In this document: positions 1 through 10,286 of the stretch, in pieces
Position numbering within the stretch: the stretch's first letter is position 1
How the letters are laid out: each line of letters starts with the position of its first letter
Assembly (NCBI GenBank): GCA_036426205.1
Contig: CM071574.1
Location: 14,792,130-14,856,129, forward strand
Source of the DNA: Ascaphus truei
Lineage: Eukaryota; Chordata; Amphibia; Anura; Ascaphidae
Direction of reading: 5' to 3'
Length of the DNA: 64,000 nt
The notes under the pieces: generated by a model
What the model saw: only the letters and a program-made list of their open reading frames with translations
The model's database searches: none
What the model was told of the DNA's origin: nothing
Position numbers and translations under genes: made by a program

Positions 1-628
1 GTAGCAACTGTTTCTTTATCTACATTTAGTAGCATATCCTTTCATTATTTAAAGTGAACTTTAAGCTCACATTCTTATCTGCTTGGCCGGCAAATGAAAT
101 GCTTGTATTCATGGGATGTTGAAATGCTGCTTACTTTGACTGGAAAGTTTCTGTTGGCAAATAATGATGCATGTAGTCATATTCTTGGAAATGATTTAGT
201 TCCGTTTAGTCCGTACTGCAGAAGTAAAGAAGCTCACACAACAGGAGGAAATTGGCAGAGTTCACCACTAACGGACCGATGCATGGATATAAAACAAAAC
301 TCTGGCAAAGCATATTTTAACTAGTCTTATGTGTTTCCATTTCAAATACAATTAACTAGTGATGATAAATGTGGCAAATTGAGCAGCTTACTTGCAATAA
401 ATACATACTGTATACACAGACATGAAAGTATTAGAATGCACTACAGTATCTCTTCTATCTTCTGCCTGTTAAATAATTGGCAACCATTAGCTTGTAATTT
501 TTTAATGGAACTTTGAAAGAAAAGGAAATCCTGTCTGACTGAACAGTGTCAGCCAGGGAACTGATACTGGCCAGGGCTATTCAAGCAGCACTTCTGAAAA
601 CTGCTTCTTTTTTTTTTACTGGATAGAT
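1..628. other. Intergenic DNA, nothing recognised
   Basis: AT-rich sequence upstream of the receptor gene. The open frames are short (76 codons or fewer), have no recognisable domain and lack coding character. I see no RNA gene or clear repeat boundary before the hAT-type element at 629. Confidence 0.5.
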
Positions 629-817
629 CAGTGATTTCCAACCTTTTTTTGATTAAGGAAACCTATGTGATATTCTGAGGAACCCCAACCCTCCCTAATA
701 GGGTGGCTAAGATCTGATGCATTGTAATTTCTTCTGTATTTGGTACAATTTTCAAATAACCTAAAAATCGCAGGAACCCTTTAGGGATGCCCAGGGAACC
801 CTGGTTGAAAAACACTG
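629..817. mobile_element. hAT-type MITE with 8-bp target duplication
   Basis: The ends are CAGTGATTTCCAACC and GGTTGAAAAACACTG, which are imperfect inverted repeats of each other. The flanks are ggatagat (621-628) and agatagat (818-825), matching at 7 of 8 bases. A CAGTG...CACTG end with an 8-bp duplication is the hAT signature. No transposase frame is present, so this is a non-autonomous copy. The family name is not known to me. Confidence 0.75.
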
Positions 818-825
818 AGATAGAT

Positions 826-1812
826 GCTTTTTCTGCCATGTTTCCTTTTTTTAAAGCTGAATTATTTATTGTCGCTTGTATATAAACCGTAATAATTATT
901 TGCTTGGTGTTCTGACACCCTTTTCCTTAAAAGAAACCTCACTAAAGGCACTCATACAAATACAAAAAAAAAAATTAAAAAAAAAAGAAGAGCTTCAGAA
1001 AATCAAACACATTAAAAGATTCAGTTGTCATGTTTATAGAGTTTCATATAATTTAATTCTTGTGATACTCATTGCCTCTATATACAGTAGGGTCAACTTT
1101 GGTTGACAGTCCCAGGGGGGGATGTACCTTTAAAATATTGCTACACTCCTGCATTAAAACATACTACACCACTTTTTATGACACTAACTACTGCGGGTAA
1201 AAGTGAATACACACAGTGTACATAATAAAGTGACCAAGCCGCACATTCACCGTTTATTTGTGCTTGTAAGGAGATTTATATACATATATACTTTTCTGCA
1301 TTACATTAAGGGGGACATTCACTAATGTCCGTCGAGGGGTAACTGCCATTGAATTGGGGGAGATTTCCTGACCTCTAGTATGAGGGTTAGTACATATCCC
1401 CGGTAGGGTGCATACAAAAAACATAGAGCAAACATTTTCACATTTCAGATTTATGTCCTTAAATATACTTTTGCATGACGTTCTAAAAATGAGACAAGTC
1501 AATAAAGCTTTATTATGTATGCATGGTAAAACAATACTTATGGCAATACATTGAAAAAGGGATAAAAAATGCCCAGCAATACCAAACATTGCGTAATCAA
1601 TGTAAAATCTCATACTATGTGGCACTTATACGAGGTGCATTCCTGACAAGAATGTACAGGGCTTGAAATGGATATTATACTCACCTACAGATCATAACTG
1701 TATACAAAATAACTCTATCAGTAAGGGTACTTTTCTAACCTTGGGGCCATTCATTCAAAAGTATCTGCGCTGATCCACTGTTATTGTGACAGTGATGCCA
1801 TTAGAACAACAG
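826..1812. other. Intergenic DNA with poly-A runs
   Basis: AT-rich sequence with A-runs near 960-990. A stretch at about 1310-1420 has the look of a decayed dispersed repeat, but I could not define its ends. The 123-codon minus-strand frame at 1254-1625 has no recognisable domain and is probably chance. Confidence 0.4.
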
Positions 1813-2062
1813 TAATAATAATAATAATAATAATAGCATGTTCTTGTATAGCACTGCAAGTTTTACGTAGCGCTTTATAGAGACATGTTGCGGGTCCCTG
1901 TCCCATGGAGCTTACAATCTGTTTTTGGTGCCTGAGGCACAGGGAGATAAAGTGACTTACCCAATGTCACAAGGAGCTAACACCAGGAATTGAACCAGGT
2001 TCCCCTGCTTCAAACTCTCAGTGCCAGTCAGTGATTTTACTCACTGAGCCACTCCCTCTCCA
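1813..2062 (-). mobile_element. tRNA-derived SINE, antisense, with (TAA)n tail
   Basis: Read on the minus strand, this has a tRNA-like head (gagtggctcagtgagtaaa, then a B-box-like ggttcaattcc), a core reading ccttgggcaagtcac / ctccctgtgcctca in better copies, a segment ending in gcgctacgtaaaac, and a TTA-repeat tail at 1813-1835. The same family is present in sense at 41000-41255 and in weaker form at 14772-14965 and 15008-15235. Confidence 0.85.
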
Positions 2063-2129
2063 TTATACTCATTTTCTTTAGGGGAGAAAAGAACAGCTAA
2101 TGACAAAGGCTGACACACCAAAATTGCTG

Positions 2130-3905
2130 GTTTGGACTTTGTGAACCCCATTATGTATGTAGCCCTCTTACCCCCACCCTAAGTGAGATTGGGGTGGGTA
2201 GGTGTAGCTGACTACTTAGTGTGGTGCTGTACCTGTTTGGCAACCAGGAGGGATGAGCTTCCGCCACGGGGAACCTGGGGTATATACTTACACTCGGTGC
2301 AGCGCCTCCACTGATGAGGGATCCCAACGTGGTGGGAATGTGCCCTCACCAGAACAACCATACAGTAAATACACACAATGTGAATAAACATTATTTACTG
2401 AGCATGAACGATAACTTCAATGAAACTCTCTTTGCATAACATCAATACATCATTACATCATATGAATAACATTGCATCACCCTGAATGCATACCATCCCC
2501 TCAGCCCATGTGTCCGTCATCACATCACCCTCAGTCCCTTTGATAATAATGTGCTTGGGCACTTATCCCTTGAGTGTCCACAACAATAAAGAGAATGTGA
2601 GTGTGAGGGATAGTGCTTCCCTGTGTTGGGGCCCGGTGGTGCACTTAATATACTGTATACTACCTCCCTGATCAGTCCTGATCAGGAAAATCCTTTGTAG
2701 TCAGCAACTCCTCAACTTGGTCCCACGCTGCGGTGCGCTGCTCCTTGCAGAAATGATTACACCCTCTGACTCCTCCAGGGAGGGATCTCCAGCCGGAATG
2801 ATCCTTTACTACACTCTCTGCTATGGAGTCAGACACTCTTCCTGCTACACGCTGTACTGACAGTCAGGCACGGTCATGAAGCATTCCTCTTTCTCTCTGA
2901 GTATGGTGAAGGTGTCCCTGTCTTAAGGCAGTCCCTATAACATACAGTTATTCCTCTACAGTGTCTCAGGGGACTAACTGGGCCCTGGGGATATACCTCT
3001 AGCCTAGTCCTTGCATGCAGAAGATCTCTTGCTGTAGATTCTGTCTGATCCCAGACTCTGGAAGCTCACCACATGCAACTGGCACTGGTGATATTACACA
3101 CACTGTATAACTTAGAAAGCAACCCCCCCCCCCTTCTTCCTATGAGGGGCCTTTCACTGACACAGTCAAAGTCCACTACTCTGGCTGCACTGCACACAAC
3201 CCTGTTGCAACTAGCTATCCTGCTCAGCTAAAGTGACAGCCTCCCTATCTGGGTCTGTCCCTATCTGCAGCAGCTCACTGGTGACTCAGGGCTATCTGGG
3301 GCCTGGGGAGGGTCTCTGGCCTAGTGCATGGGTTCCTGACCCTGCACACCTACCTCCTCCCCTGTCTGCTTCCCCACCCTGACTGACTTCCTTCCTGCCA
3401 GCTTGCTAATATCCCTAACTAGATCCTCCCCTTTACAGGAGAATCCCTCAGCCCTATTGGCTAGGCTCAAGCACCTGACTGCCTGCTGCTATGCCTCCTG
3501 GGAAGTGTAGTTCCCCAGAAGGCTCCTGCCTATGGAGACCGCATGGCCTCCTCTGTAATGGCCGCCTACCTTTTCCTGCGCTAACCTAATGGCCGCCGTG
3601 CCACTTCCCTGCGCATGCGCAACCTCTAGAGGGCCTTTCTGTCTCTCTGCCTTCTCCTGCGCCTGCTCTGCCACCTCTAAGATGGCCTCCGCAACCGTCC
3701 GCACTTGCGCAAGCATTCACGCACGCGCGGTCAACTCCAACATGGCGGCGACAACCAGTGGAGAACCGCCGGAGCCTCCCTGCGCCTCCTGCTGATGGCT
3801 ATCTCGCAGCACCGCCCTAACCGCGCGGCACCTGCCCTTACGCCAGGGAGAGCGCGGGGAAGCGTCCCATAGCCGGGGACCCGCACTGGTAAGGGGCCAT
3901 GGGCT
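2130..3905. repeat. Unclassified GC-rich repeat-like block
   Basis: This is GC-richer than its surroundings, with a 12-C run near 3125-3136 and a CpG-rich 3' third (3540-3890) holding several gccgcc and atggcggc motifs. It could be an old LTR, a long DNA-transposon remnant or an orphan CpG island. Neither terminal repeats nor a coding frame could be established. The 75- and 68-codon frames at 3489-3795 overlap on opposite strands and look like GC-rich artefacts. Confidence 0.3.
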
Positions 3906-5167
3906 ATATGTATAAGGGTGTAAATAATGGTGTAAAATAGTAAGAAAAATATAGTTTACAACAGTAAGGTTTGTGTGGCCATGAACATTCTCCCTGAATC
4001 AAAAACTGATGAAGTAGAAATGAAACCCAAAGTAGATTGCCTTAAAAACAGATTACAAATAGTAAACATGAATGCTTTACATATATCTACTCTAACAATT
4101 TTACTTGCATTCTTGCAAAATGTACACACGTTGAATTCATTATTTGAATGCATGTACATACAGCAACTGGCTCTGCATTATCTACCTAAAGCACGTATCA
4201 GAAAGTCATGATGCGATAATCCTGTGTCATTTACATGCAGTGTTACACTTACAATACTTTGCTGTTGCCGGTAAGAAGAAAATGTCAGGTGTTCTCAGAT
4301 TTATGGTTTGAAAGTCCGTGTAAGCAAATAATTTTTCCTTACTGTATATTTCAAAACTTGAACTAATGCCAGTGCAGTTTACACACTGTTACAGTCCTAT
4401 TGTAATAGCAAATGAATGCATGTCAGCAGTGTTAACACAAGATGTAAAATATACTGTAAGCAAAGTGGGGCTCCGACATACTGTACACATTTTGTAAACA
4501 CTTAGTAGGCACTGACTGCAGAACCATATTATATAATGGAGTTCTTATGCACTGATTTTTTGCCCCATAAAAACTATTTCATGTTTATTGCTCCTATTTG
4601 TTGATTTGCTGTCTTGTTAAAATGCTGTTTTATTATAATAAAATGATACGAGTGAAAAATGGATTAAACATGAAGTATTGGAAAGCGATGTTATTAAACA
4701 TATAACGGCAAGCTTCCTCACGTGCAACTTGCTGTCCATTCTTCTTATCCAGTGAAAAAAGTGCTTCCAGAAACTGTGACTTACACGTAGTACTACTCGG
4801 CTCTTAGTGATCACTTAATTCTTTTCATACATATTTATCAGCCATAGTAAAGGTGATTTGGGGTGATGCTCTGGCAAGGAAGGGCAGCTAAAGACACCCA
4901 TATTGACTATAATGCTTTCTCCTGCAGATTAAGCTCCTGTAATTCATACATTTCAATGTCTCGCTCCTGCCTCCTGAGAAGTTAGGATAGTTCTCATTTA
5001 CAGTGGGGACTCCACAGGGAGATGGTAACAAGGGCGTGTGCAAGGGTATTTGGTGCCCCAGGCGAACCTCCAGCTTGCGCCCCCTCACACACACACACAA
5101 TTAACGTTCAGATTTTTTTTATATCTAACTGAAAAATGTAAATGTTATACTTAATAGATAAATTCAT
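3906..5167. other. Intergenic DNA, nothing recognised
   Basis: AT-rich sequence with no gene-like frame. The last 100 bases run into a CA stretch at 5087-5099 just before the polypyrimidine array. Confidence 0.45.
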
Positions 5168-5670
5168 ACACACTCCCCCTCTCTCCCTGCCTTTCTATCT
5201 CCCTCCTCTCTCTGTCATTCTCCCTCACCTCTCTGCCATTCTCTTCCCCCTCTCTCTATTACACCCCCAAGCCCCCTTCTCTCTGTCATTCTTTCCCCGC
5301 CCCCATCATTTGACCCCTTTCTCTGTCATACTCTCCCCCTCTCTCTCCTCCACCTCTCACAGCCTCCCCCTTCTCACTCTCCCCATTCTCTCTGTCATTC
5401 TCTCCCCCCCTCTCCCTGTCATTCTCTCTCCACCCCCTCTCCCTCCCTCCTGTCTCTCATTCTCTCCCCCCTCTCTGTTATTCTCCCCCCTCTGTCAATC
5501 TCTCATGCGTCTCCCCTCTCTCCGTCATTCTCTATCCCCCCCCCTGTCTCCACCCCCCTCTCCCTCACTCCTCTCTCTCATTCTCTCCCCCCCTCTATGT
5601 CATTCACCCACCCCTCTGTCATTCTCCCATCCATCTCTCCCCTCTCTCTCTGTTATTCTCTCTCCCCCTG
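5168..5670. repeat. Polypyrimidine minisatellite, (CTCTCCCCCTCTCTGTCATT)-like
   Basis: About 500 bases are almost wholly C and T on the + strand. The irregular repeat unit is built from CTCTCC and CTGTCATTCTC and is followed by a CA tract at 5669-5700. The 234-codon open frame across it is low-complexity Ser/Pro/Leu and reflects the repeat, not a protein. A similar but shorter-unit tract is at 39284-39835. Confidence 0.9.
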
Positions 5671-5875
5671 ACACACACACAAAACAAAACAAATACACAC
5701 AGGTCAGCCACAGAAAACACACACACATTACCCAGCAGCAGCCAATCAGGATGGAGGAAACTGCCCAGCTCCCTAGCAGCGGCCCAGCTCTGGGAGATGG
5801 GGAAATCCCCTCACTAAGCAAACTGGCATCTGCCATGCCTAGTTAGCCTGGTTGAACTGGCCCTGGAAGTAACTG

Positions 5876-6262
5876 CAGTGGTGGGACTCAGCCGGTTCGC
5901 ACCGGTCTGCACTGGTTCGTGCGAACCTGTTACTAAAATGTCACAAGTTCGCCGAACCGGTGCTTAATTCTATTACCTGTGGCGGCAGGCGGCGTCTACC
6001 AGCATCTTTTCCCTGCATACAGTAACTTCTCGATATGGCCGCGTGGTGTCAAATTGCGCTGTGTTGCCATGCCAACAGGAATGCCAAGTGACGTAACCAC
6101 TATGGCAACGAGATGCTAAGTGATGTCACAACGTTGTCATGGCAACACGGCGCCAAGTGACGCTGCGCAGCCATTTTGAGAAGATATACAGGGAAAAGAT
6201 GTTGGTAGATGCCGCCCGCCAAGGTAACAACTGGTTATTAAACATTTTCAATCCCACCACTG
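5876..6262. mobile_element. hAT-type MITE (CAGTGGTGGGA ends)
   Basis: The terminal inverted repeats are CAGTGGTGGGA at 5876 and TCCCACCACTG ending at 6262. The flanks agtaactg (5868-5875) and gttaactg (6263-6270) agree at 6 of 8 bases, consistent with an aged hAT duplication. The interior is GC-rich with a local palindrome around 5888-5962 (ccggttcgc / gcgaac motifs). No transposase is present. Confidence 0.7.
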
Positions 6263-6324
6263 GTTAACTGTATATCTGGTTGCTTCGACAGCAATGATAA
6301 TATTATAAATATCATACATAACTA

Positions 6325-6638
6325 CAGTGGCGTATCTTCAGTGTAAGGGGCCCCGGGCAGTTCACTTATATGTCGTCCCTCGTTGTCATGATGGCGCTTT
6401 AGTCATGGCAACGCATCACCATGTGACGTTGCTGCATGACGTGACACCGTGATACCATGACGATGCAGCATCATATGACACCGCGACATCGATGCAGCTG
6501 GGCTTCTCTCTTACAGAGGCCCTCCAATCAGTTTCATTGCTGTGGGGAAGAGCGCGGGGCCTCTGTAACCGCTTATGGGGTTCATCTCAAATCCGGAGGG
6601 CTCCCTTCCCCCCAGATGTGGTGGTTTTTACACCACTG
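6325..6638. mobile_element. Possible MITE with CAGTGG/CCACTG ends
   Basis: Short terminal inverted repeats CAGTGG (6325) and CCACTG (6638) are each flanked by TA. The interior shares cttacagaggccct-like wording with the CAGGGGTGCGC hAT elements, so it may be composite. The boundary call is weak. Confidence 0.35.
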
Positions 6639-7170
6639 TACTTTCAAAGAACCAACCATGAACGGTGATTCAGAAGGTGCATGTGCTTGTGAAACAAAAG
6701 TCAGGAGGGTAAGGGAGTCAAACTTTCAAGAGATATTTACAATCAATCACTAATGAAAATGTAGCCCATTGAATCTATCACTGCCATGAGCGCCTTTTAA
6801 TCCTTCTGTATGTACTTTAAAGTACTAGTTACCATGTTGGTCCTTGAAAAGTGTGAGTTCAAATAGGGTTGTGATTTATTTTAGAGCATCAAAGAGTTTT
6901 TCATAAATTGAATTATAATCTACAAAGCCTCAAATATCTCTCCTGTCTTCTCCAAGCATATTTAACACTGGTTCCATTCAGGTTTATAAATTTAAATGTG
7001 TGAAAATGAAAAAAAAAAAAAGTCCTGTGAAATTATTGCTATAAAACCATCTGACATCTGAAATTACTGTTATATTATTTCAACATTAAGGTATTATCCC
7101 CATAAAACACAGCTTATAAAGGTTCTGTAACCACTTTTAAAGATATCACTTGCTAGCACATTCGCCTCCC
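6639..7170. other. Intergenic DNA, nothing recognised
   Basis: AT-rich, with an A-run at 7010-7021. No gene-like frame and no clear repeat boundary before the split repeat that begins near 7171. Confidence 0.45.
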
Positions 7171-7211
7171 AGACAGGTCTGCAAACCTGCTTTTCACCAT
7201 TATCTCTGACC

Positions 7212-7497
7212 CACGGGTGCGCAAACTGGGGGATGCACAGAGGTCCCACGCTCTTCCCCAAGGCATTTAAATTAAATGTCGGGGCACCGCGCGAGGCCTC
7301 TGCAACCTCTACTTACCGAGATTTAGCCGGCTCAGACACGTCCCCATGGGAACGTGACGTCAAATTACTCCGCGGGTTACATTATGTGACGTCACATGGC
7401 CCTGCAATGTCATTTGACGCCGAACTGAGGTGAGGGGGGGCGCGAGGATGGAGGAAAGCAAGCGGGGGGTGCAGCAAGAAAAGTTTGTGCACCCCTT
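7212..7497. mobile_element. hAT-type MITE, CAGGGGTGCGCAAAC family
   Basis: The ends read CACGGGTGCGCAAACTGGGG and (reverse complement of the 3' end) a match to AAGGGGTGCACAAAC. The family has copies at 21922, 42363, 46834 and 60654. The target duplication here is degraded because the right flank was later hit by a Harbinger-type element. The interior is CpG-rich with TGACGTCA motifs at 7356 and 7389. Confidence 0.7.
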
Positions 7498-7502
7498 TCT
7501 TA

Positions 7503-7837
7503 GGCAGCGATTATACCGCTGAACTGCAGGGCGCGCGCGCATCTGTGACATCACAATAGCGACGTCGCAGAGCAACATGTGCACAAGCACATGCCACTGC
7601 GCTCACGGCTGCAGGCTGAAATCTGTTTTTTGATTGAACGGCAACGTCGTATGACGCGGCAGTCGCAACCAGGAAACAAATTTTGAAAACGTTTCAACTG
7701 TCACCCACATTGCAGTAGCAAGTGGGGAGACAGTTGCATTTGGTATGTGCAGTTTTCACGTTGTTATTAAACGTGTTTTGTGCCACGCGGTGTCGCTACG
7801 GGCGACACCACGGGCGGTTTTGTGTATTATCGCAGCC
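7503..7837. mobile_element. PIF/Harbinger-type MITE (H1)
   Basis: GGCAGCGATTATAC at the left end pairs with GTATTATCGCAGCC at the right end. TTA lies directly outside on both sides (7500-7502 and 7838-7840). A three-base TTA/TAA duplication with GG...CC ends fits PIF/Harbinger. The interior is GC- and CpG-rich with no coding frame. The right-hand TTA is shared with the next element. Confidence 0.8.
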
Positions 7838-7840
7838 TTA

Positions 7841-8174
7841 GGCTACGGCACCAGTGCGCGCATTGCCCGGGTGCCTGGCGGCGCTCGTTCCCTGCATCCG
7901 AGAGATCTGAAGGACTTTAGATCACTTGCTACGGGGAGGCGTGGCAGGGACGCGGCTGGTTCGCCCTCATTAGCTGAACTGCCACCATGACGTGGCCATT
8001 GCTCTGCTGCCATGCCAAAACACAAAAATCTGGTCTTTTGGCAAAAGTGGTCGCACATCTCGCTTTCTACAGGCGCGCACAGGCAGTGACTGGGACCAGG
8101 CCCAATGAGGGCCGTATCTTGTTTACGCCATGCACGCCATAGCACGTGCATCCGCAAGCAGTGGGAACGAGGCC
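7841..8174. mobile_element. PIF/Harbinger-type MITE (H2)
   Basis: Starts GGCTACGGCACCAGTGCG and ends CAGTGGGAACGAGGCC. It is flanked by TTA at 7838-7840 and 8175-8177, abutting H1 through a single shared TTA. This implies insertion into the target duplication of its neighbour. It contains a family core, the reverse complement of CCAATGAGGG (7968-7977, one mismatch). Confidence 0.8.
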
Positions 8175-8504
8175 TTAGCATACAGTGCTACAACTGCAGC
8201 AAGGGATTCTGGGAAATTACTTTTAGAGAGAAACTTTGATATAGGGGACTTCTCTAAATCAAAACTTCTGAATAGAAGATAAAAACTGGAGGTGCGTCAA
8301 CACAGGTCCACAAAAGAATGACACATTTGCTGCGGGATGAGCATGCAATGCGTTAGTGTCCAATTCAGCAACAAAGGGCTATAATTCCAATACCAGAAAT
8401 CCTGTTGCTGGTTCCAGATTTCATAAAACAACCAATTCTCTCAAACCTCCAACACCTTGGAACATTGAAAACCCTCACTGTTCTACTTTAGTTATGTCTA
8501 TAAC

Positions 8505-8660
8505 CAGTGTTCGTCAAACCTATACATTTGCACGCCCCGGGCGAGTAGATTTAACATTGTGGCGAGCTCCTATTGGCCCAATCAGCACACGTGTGGTACT
8601 AGGTGGCGAGTAGATTTTTTTGTTCGGCGAGTAGATTTTTTGGTGATTTGTCGACCACTG
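8505..8660. mobile_element. hAT-type MITE, CAGTGTTCGNCAAA family, perfect TSD
   Basis: The terminal inverted repeats CAGTGTTCGTCAAAC and TTTGTCGACCACTG are flanked by identical tctataac duplications (8497-8504, 8661-8668). The interior repeats the phrase ggcgagtagattt. A relative in opposite orientation is at 28314-28448, and a longer relative is at 35789-36263. Confidence 0.88.
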
Positions 8661-8668
8661 TCTATAAC

Positions 8669-9987
8669 TATTGAAACTTGAACATTTTGTACATGTATTG
8701 TCTATATCTTTCCCTATGACATATTCCCAAACTAGATATTTACCTAAACTTTTTACTTGTAAAGAGTTGTAAAAGAAACATATTCTCACTTATTTCAACT
8801 ATATCAAAGTGTTATGAATTACTTTTCGGTACTATTTATGTACATCAAAGTAGCTTCATTGTAATAGCTTGTATGACTAAAATGTTGACATTGGGGTGTT
8901 GCCTACAAAAACTATACACAAAAACATAACCAGCGCATTATTATGCATTATTAAGTATGGTTCAGTATGGCAAGATCAACACATCAGATGTGTTGTTTTG
9001 TATTCGAAGGAATGGAGCTTGATAAATCTGCATGACTGGTGGATCCGATGATCAAGCATGCTGAACAGTGCATTGAATTTGTAATGGTTAGCCGTAGTCT
9101 TTAATTCCCTGTGCATAAGAACATTAACTGAAATGTATAGTGTATCAATAAACATATTTTCTTGGGAAACCTAATGGTTAAACAGAGATTGAAGCCAGAG
9201 ATCAAATGGGCAATACTCCATGTCCGGATTACAAAACAAAAATTATTGTCAGGTCGATTTATCTTAGTAAGAAACATAAAAGTGAATTTCAAAATGACAT
9301 AAAAGAAGGGCATTCGATATTTACAACAAATACTAAATAAAGACTGCTGAACGATGAGGAAAAAAAACATCTCTGGAATTGTTAAATGTACACTCAGATT
9401 CTCACAAATTGCACAGCCAAGATTGGCCTTACAGATGGCAATACATACAGTGCTGACCTTCTGCATTGTGCTTCTTTTGATTAATGCTGTTGAACTGGAA
9501 CAAAGCAACACTCAGTGTTTCTGTAAAGATGAGCATTGCTTATTCTGCATTCACACTATAATGGAATGAGAATTCAGAAAGCATTATACGCCCTACAAAG
9601 AATTTAAAGAAGTTCTGACCAATCCAACATTTATAATTTTATAACTCTGTGAAAAGCTTTAATTGTTTCAGAATAACACATGGAAAATGAATGGAATTTT
9701 ACATGTTTTAACAAACAATAACTGCTTAACCTTAAGGCTTGAGCAACAGCATTGTTTAGAGGTCATTGAGGCCAACTCAAAAAGGGGTTCTTTTTGTCTT
9801 GGTATTGGCAGTCAGTGCCTGCACAAATGTACAAATGATTGCTATTGCAGAAACCCAGGAAACAATATGCATAGATCAACATTACTGTTAAATGATCAAT
9901 TATTATATACTGTACGCGGCTGTACGACTGTACCATGAACAAAGTGATTTCAAAGACGAAATTCCGTTGACTTAAAAAATAATCTTT
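8669..9987. other. Intergenic DNA, nothing recognised
   Basis: AT-rich. Overlapping frames at 9101-9511 (minus, 136 codons) and 9354-9569 (plus) show no family resemblance or plausible gene context. I treat them as chance. Confidence 0.4.
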
Positions 9988-10283
9988 GGCTGCGATTATA
10001 CAGAGGAACTGCAATGTGCGCGCGCGCGTCTGTGATGTCACGTGCGCAAGCACAATCTTCTGCACGCGCGACTGCAGGGGAGACAAGGCTGACATCTGTT
10101 CTTTGATTGGACGGATGCGTCACGTGACGCGGCCGTCGCAACATGAAAACAAATTTGGAAATCTGAACTGTGTCGCGCATTGCAGTAGCAAGCGGTGCGA
10201 CAGTCGCCGTAGGTATAAGCACTTTGCGGGGACGTATACTCTTTGTTTTGGCGCTGCACACGTTTTTTGGTGTAATCACGGCC
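9988..10283. mobile_element. PIF/Harbinger-type MITE (H3)
   Basis: GGCTGCGATTATAC pairs with GTGTAATCACGGCC. The right flank is TTA (10284-10286) and the left flank is TTT, one base off. It is CpG-rich, with a CG-alternating run at 10019-10027, an ATTGG box and a CACGTG motif at 10121-10126. Several overlapping frames of about 100 codons on both strands inside it are GC-content artefacts. Confidence 0.75.
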
Positions 10284-10286
10284 TTA

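Larger units (their letters stand above)
7171..8220. repeat. Dispersed repeat split by three MITEs
   Basis: The left piece (7171-7211, agacaggtctgcaaacctgc...) and right piece (8178-8220, gcatacagtgct...gggattctgggaaat) are contiguous in an uninterrupted copy at 26551-26633. About 966 bases of inserted DNA separate them here: a hAT-type MITE (7212-7497) and two Harbinger-type MITEs (7503-7837 and 7841-8174). Confidence 0.75.

Noticed and set aside
2130..3905. Possibility of a second gene promoter (CpG-rich with atggcggc motifs)
   Set aside because: No exon-like frame or splice signals were found around it, and the block looks like a repeat. It is kept only as an unclassified repeat.
5142..5846. 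234-codon open frame, Ser/Pro/Leu-rich
   Set aside because: It is the translation of a polypyrimidine minisatellite. It has no domain, no splice context, and low-complexity composition throughout.
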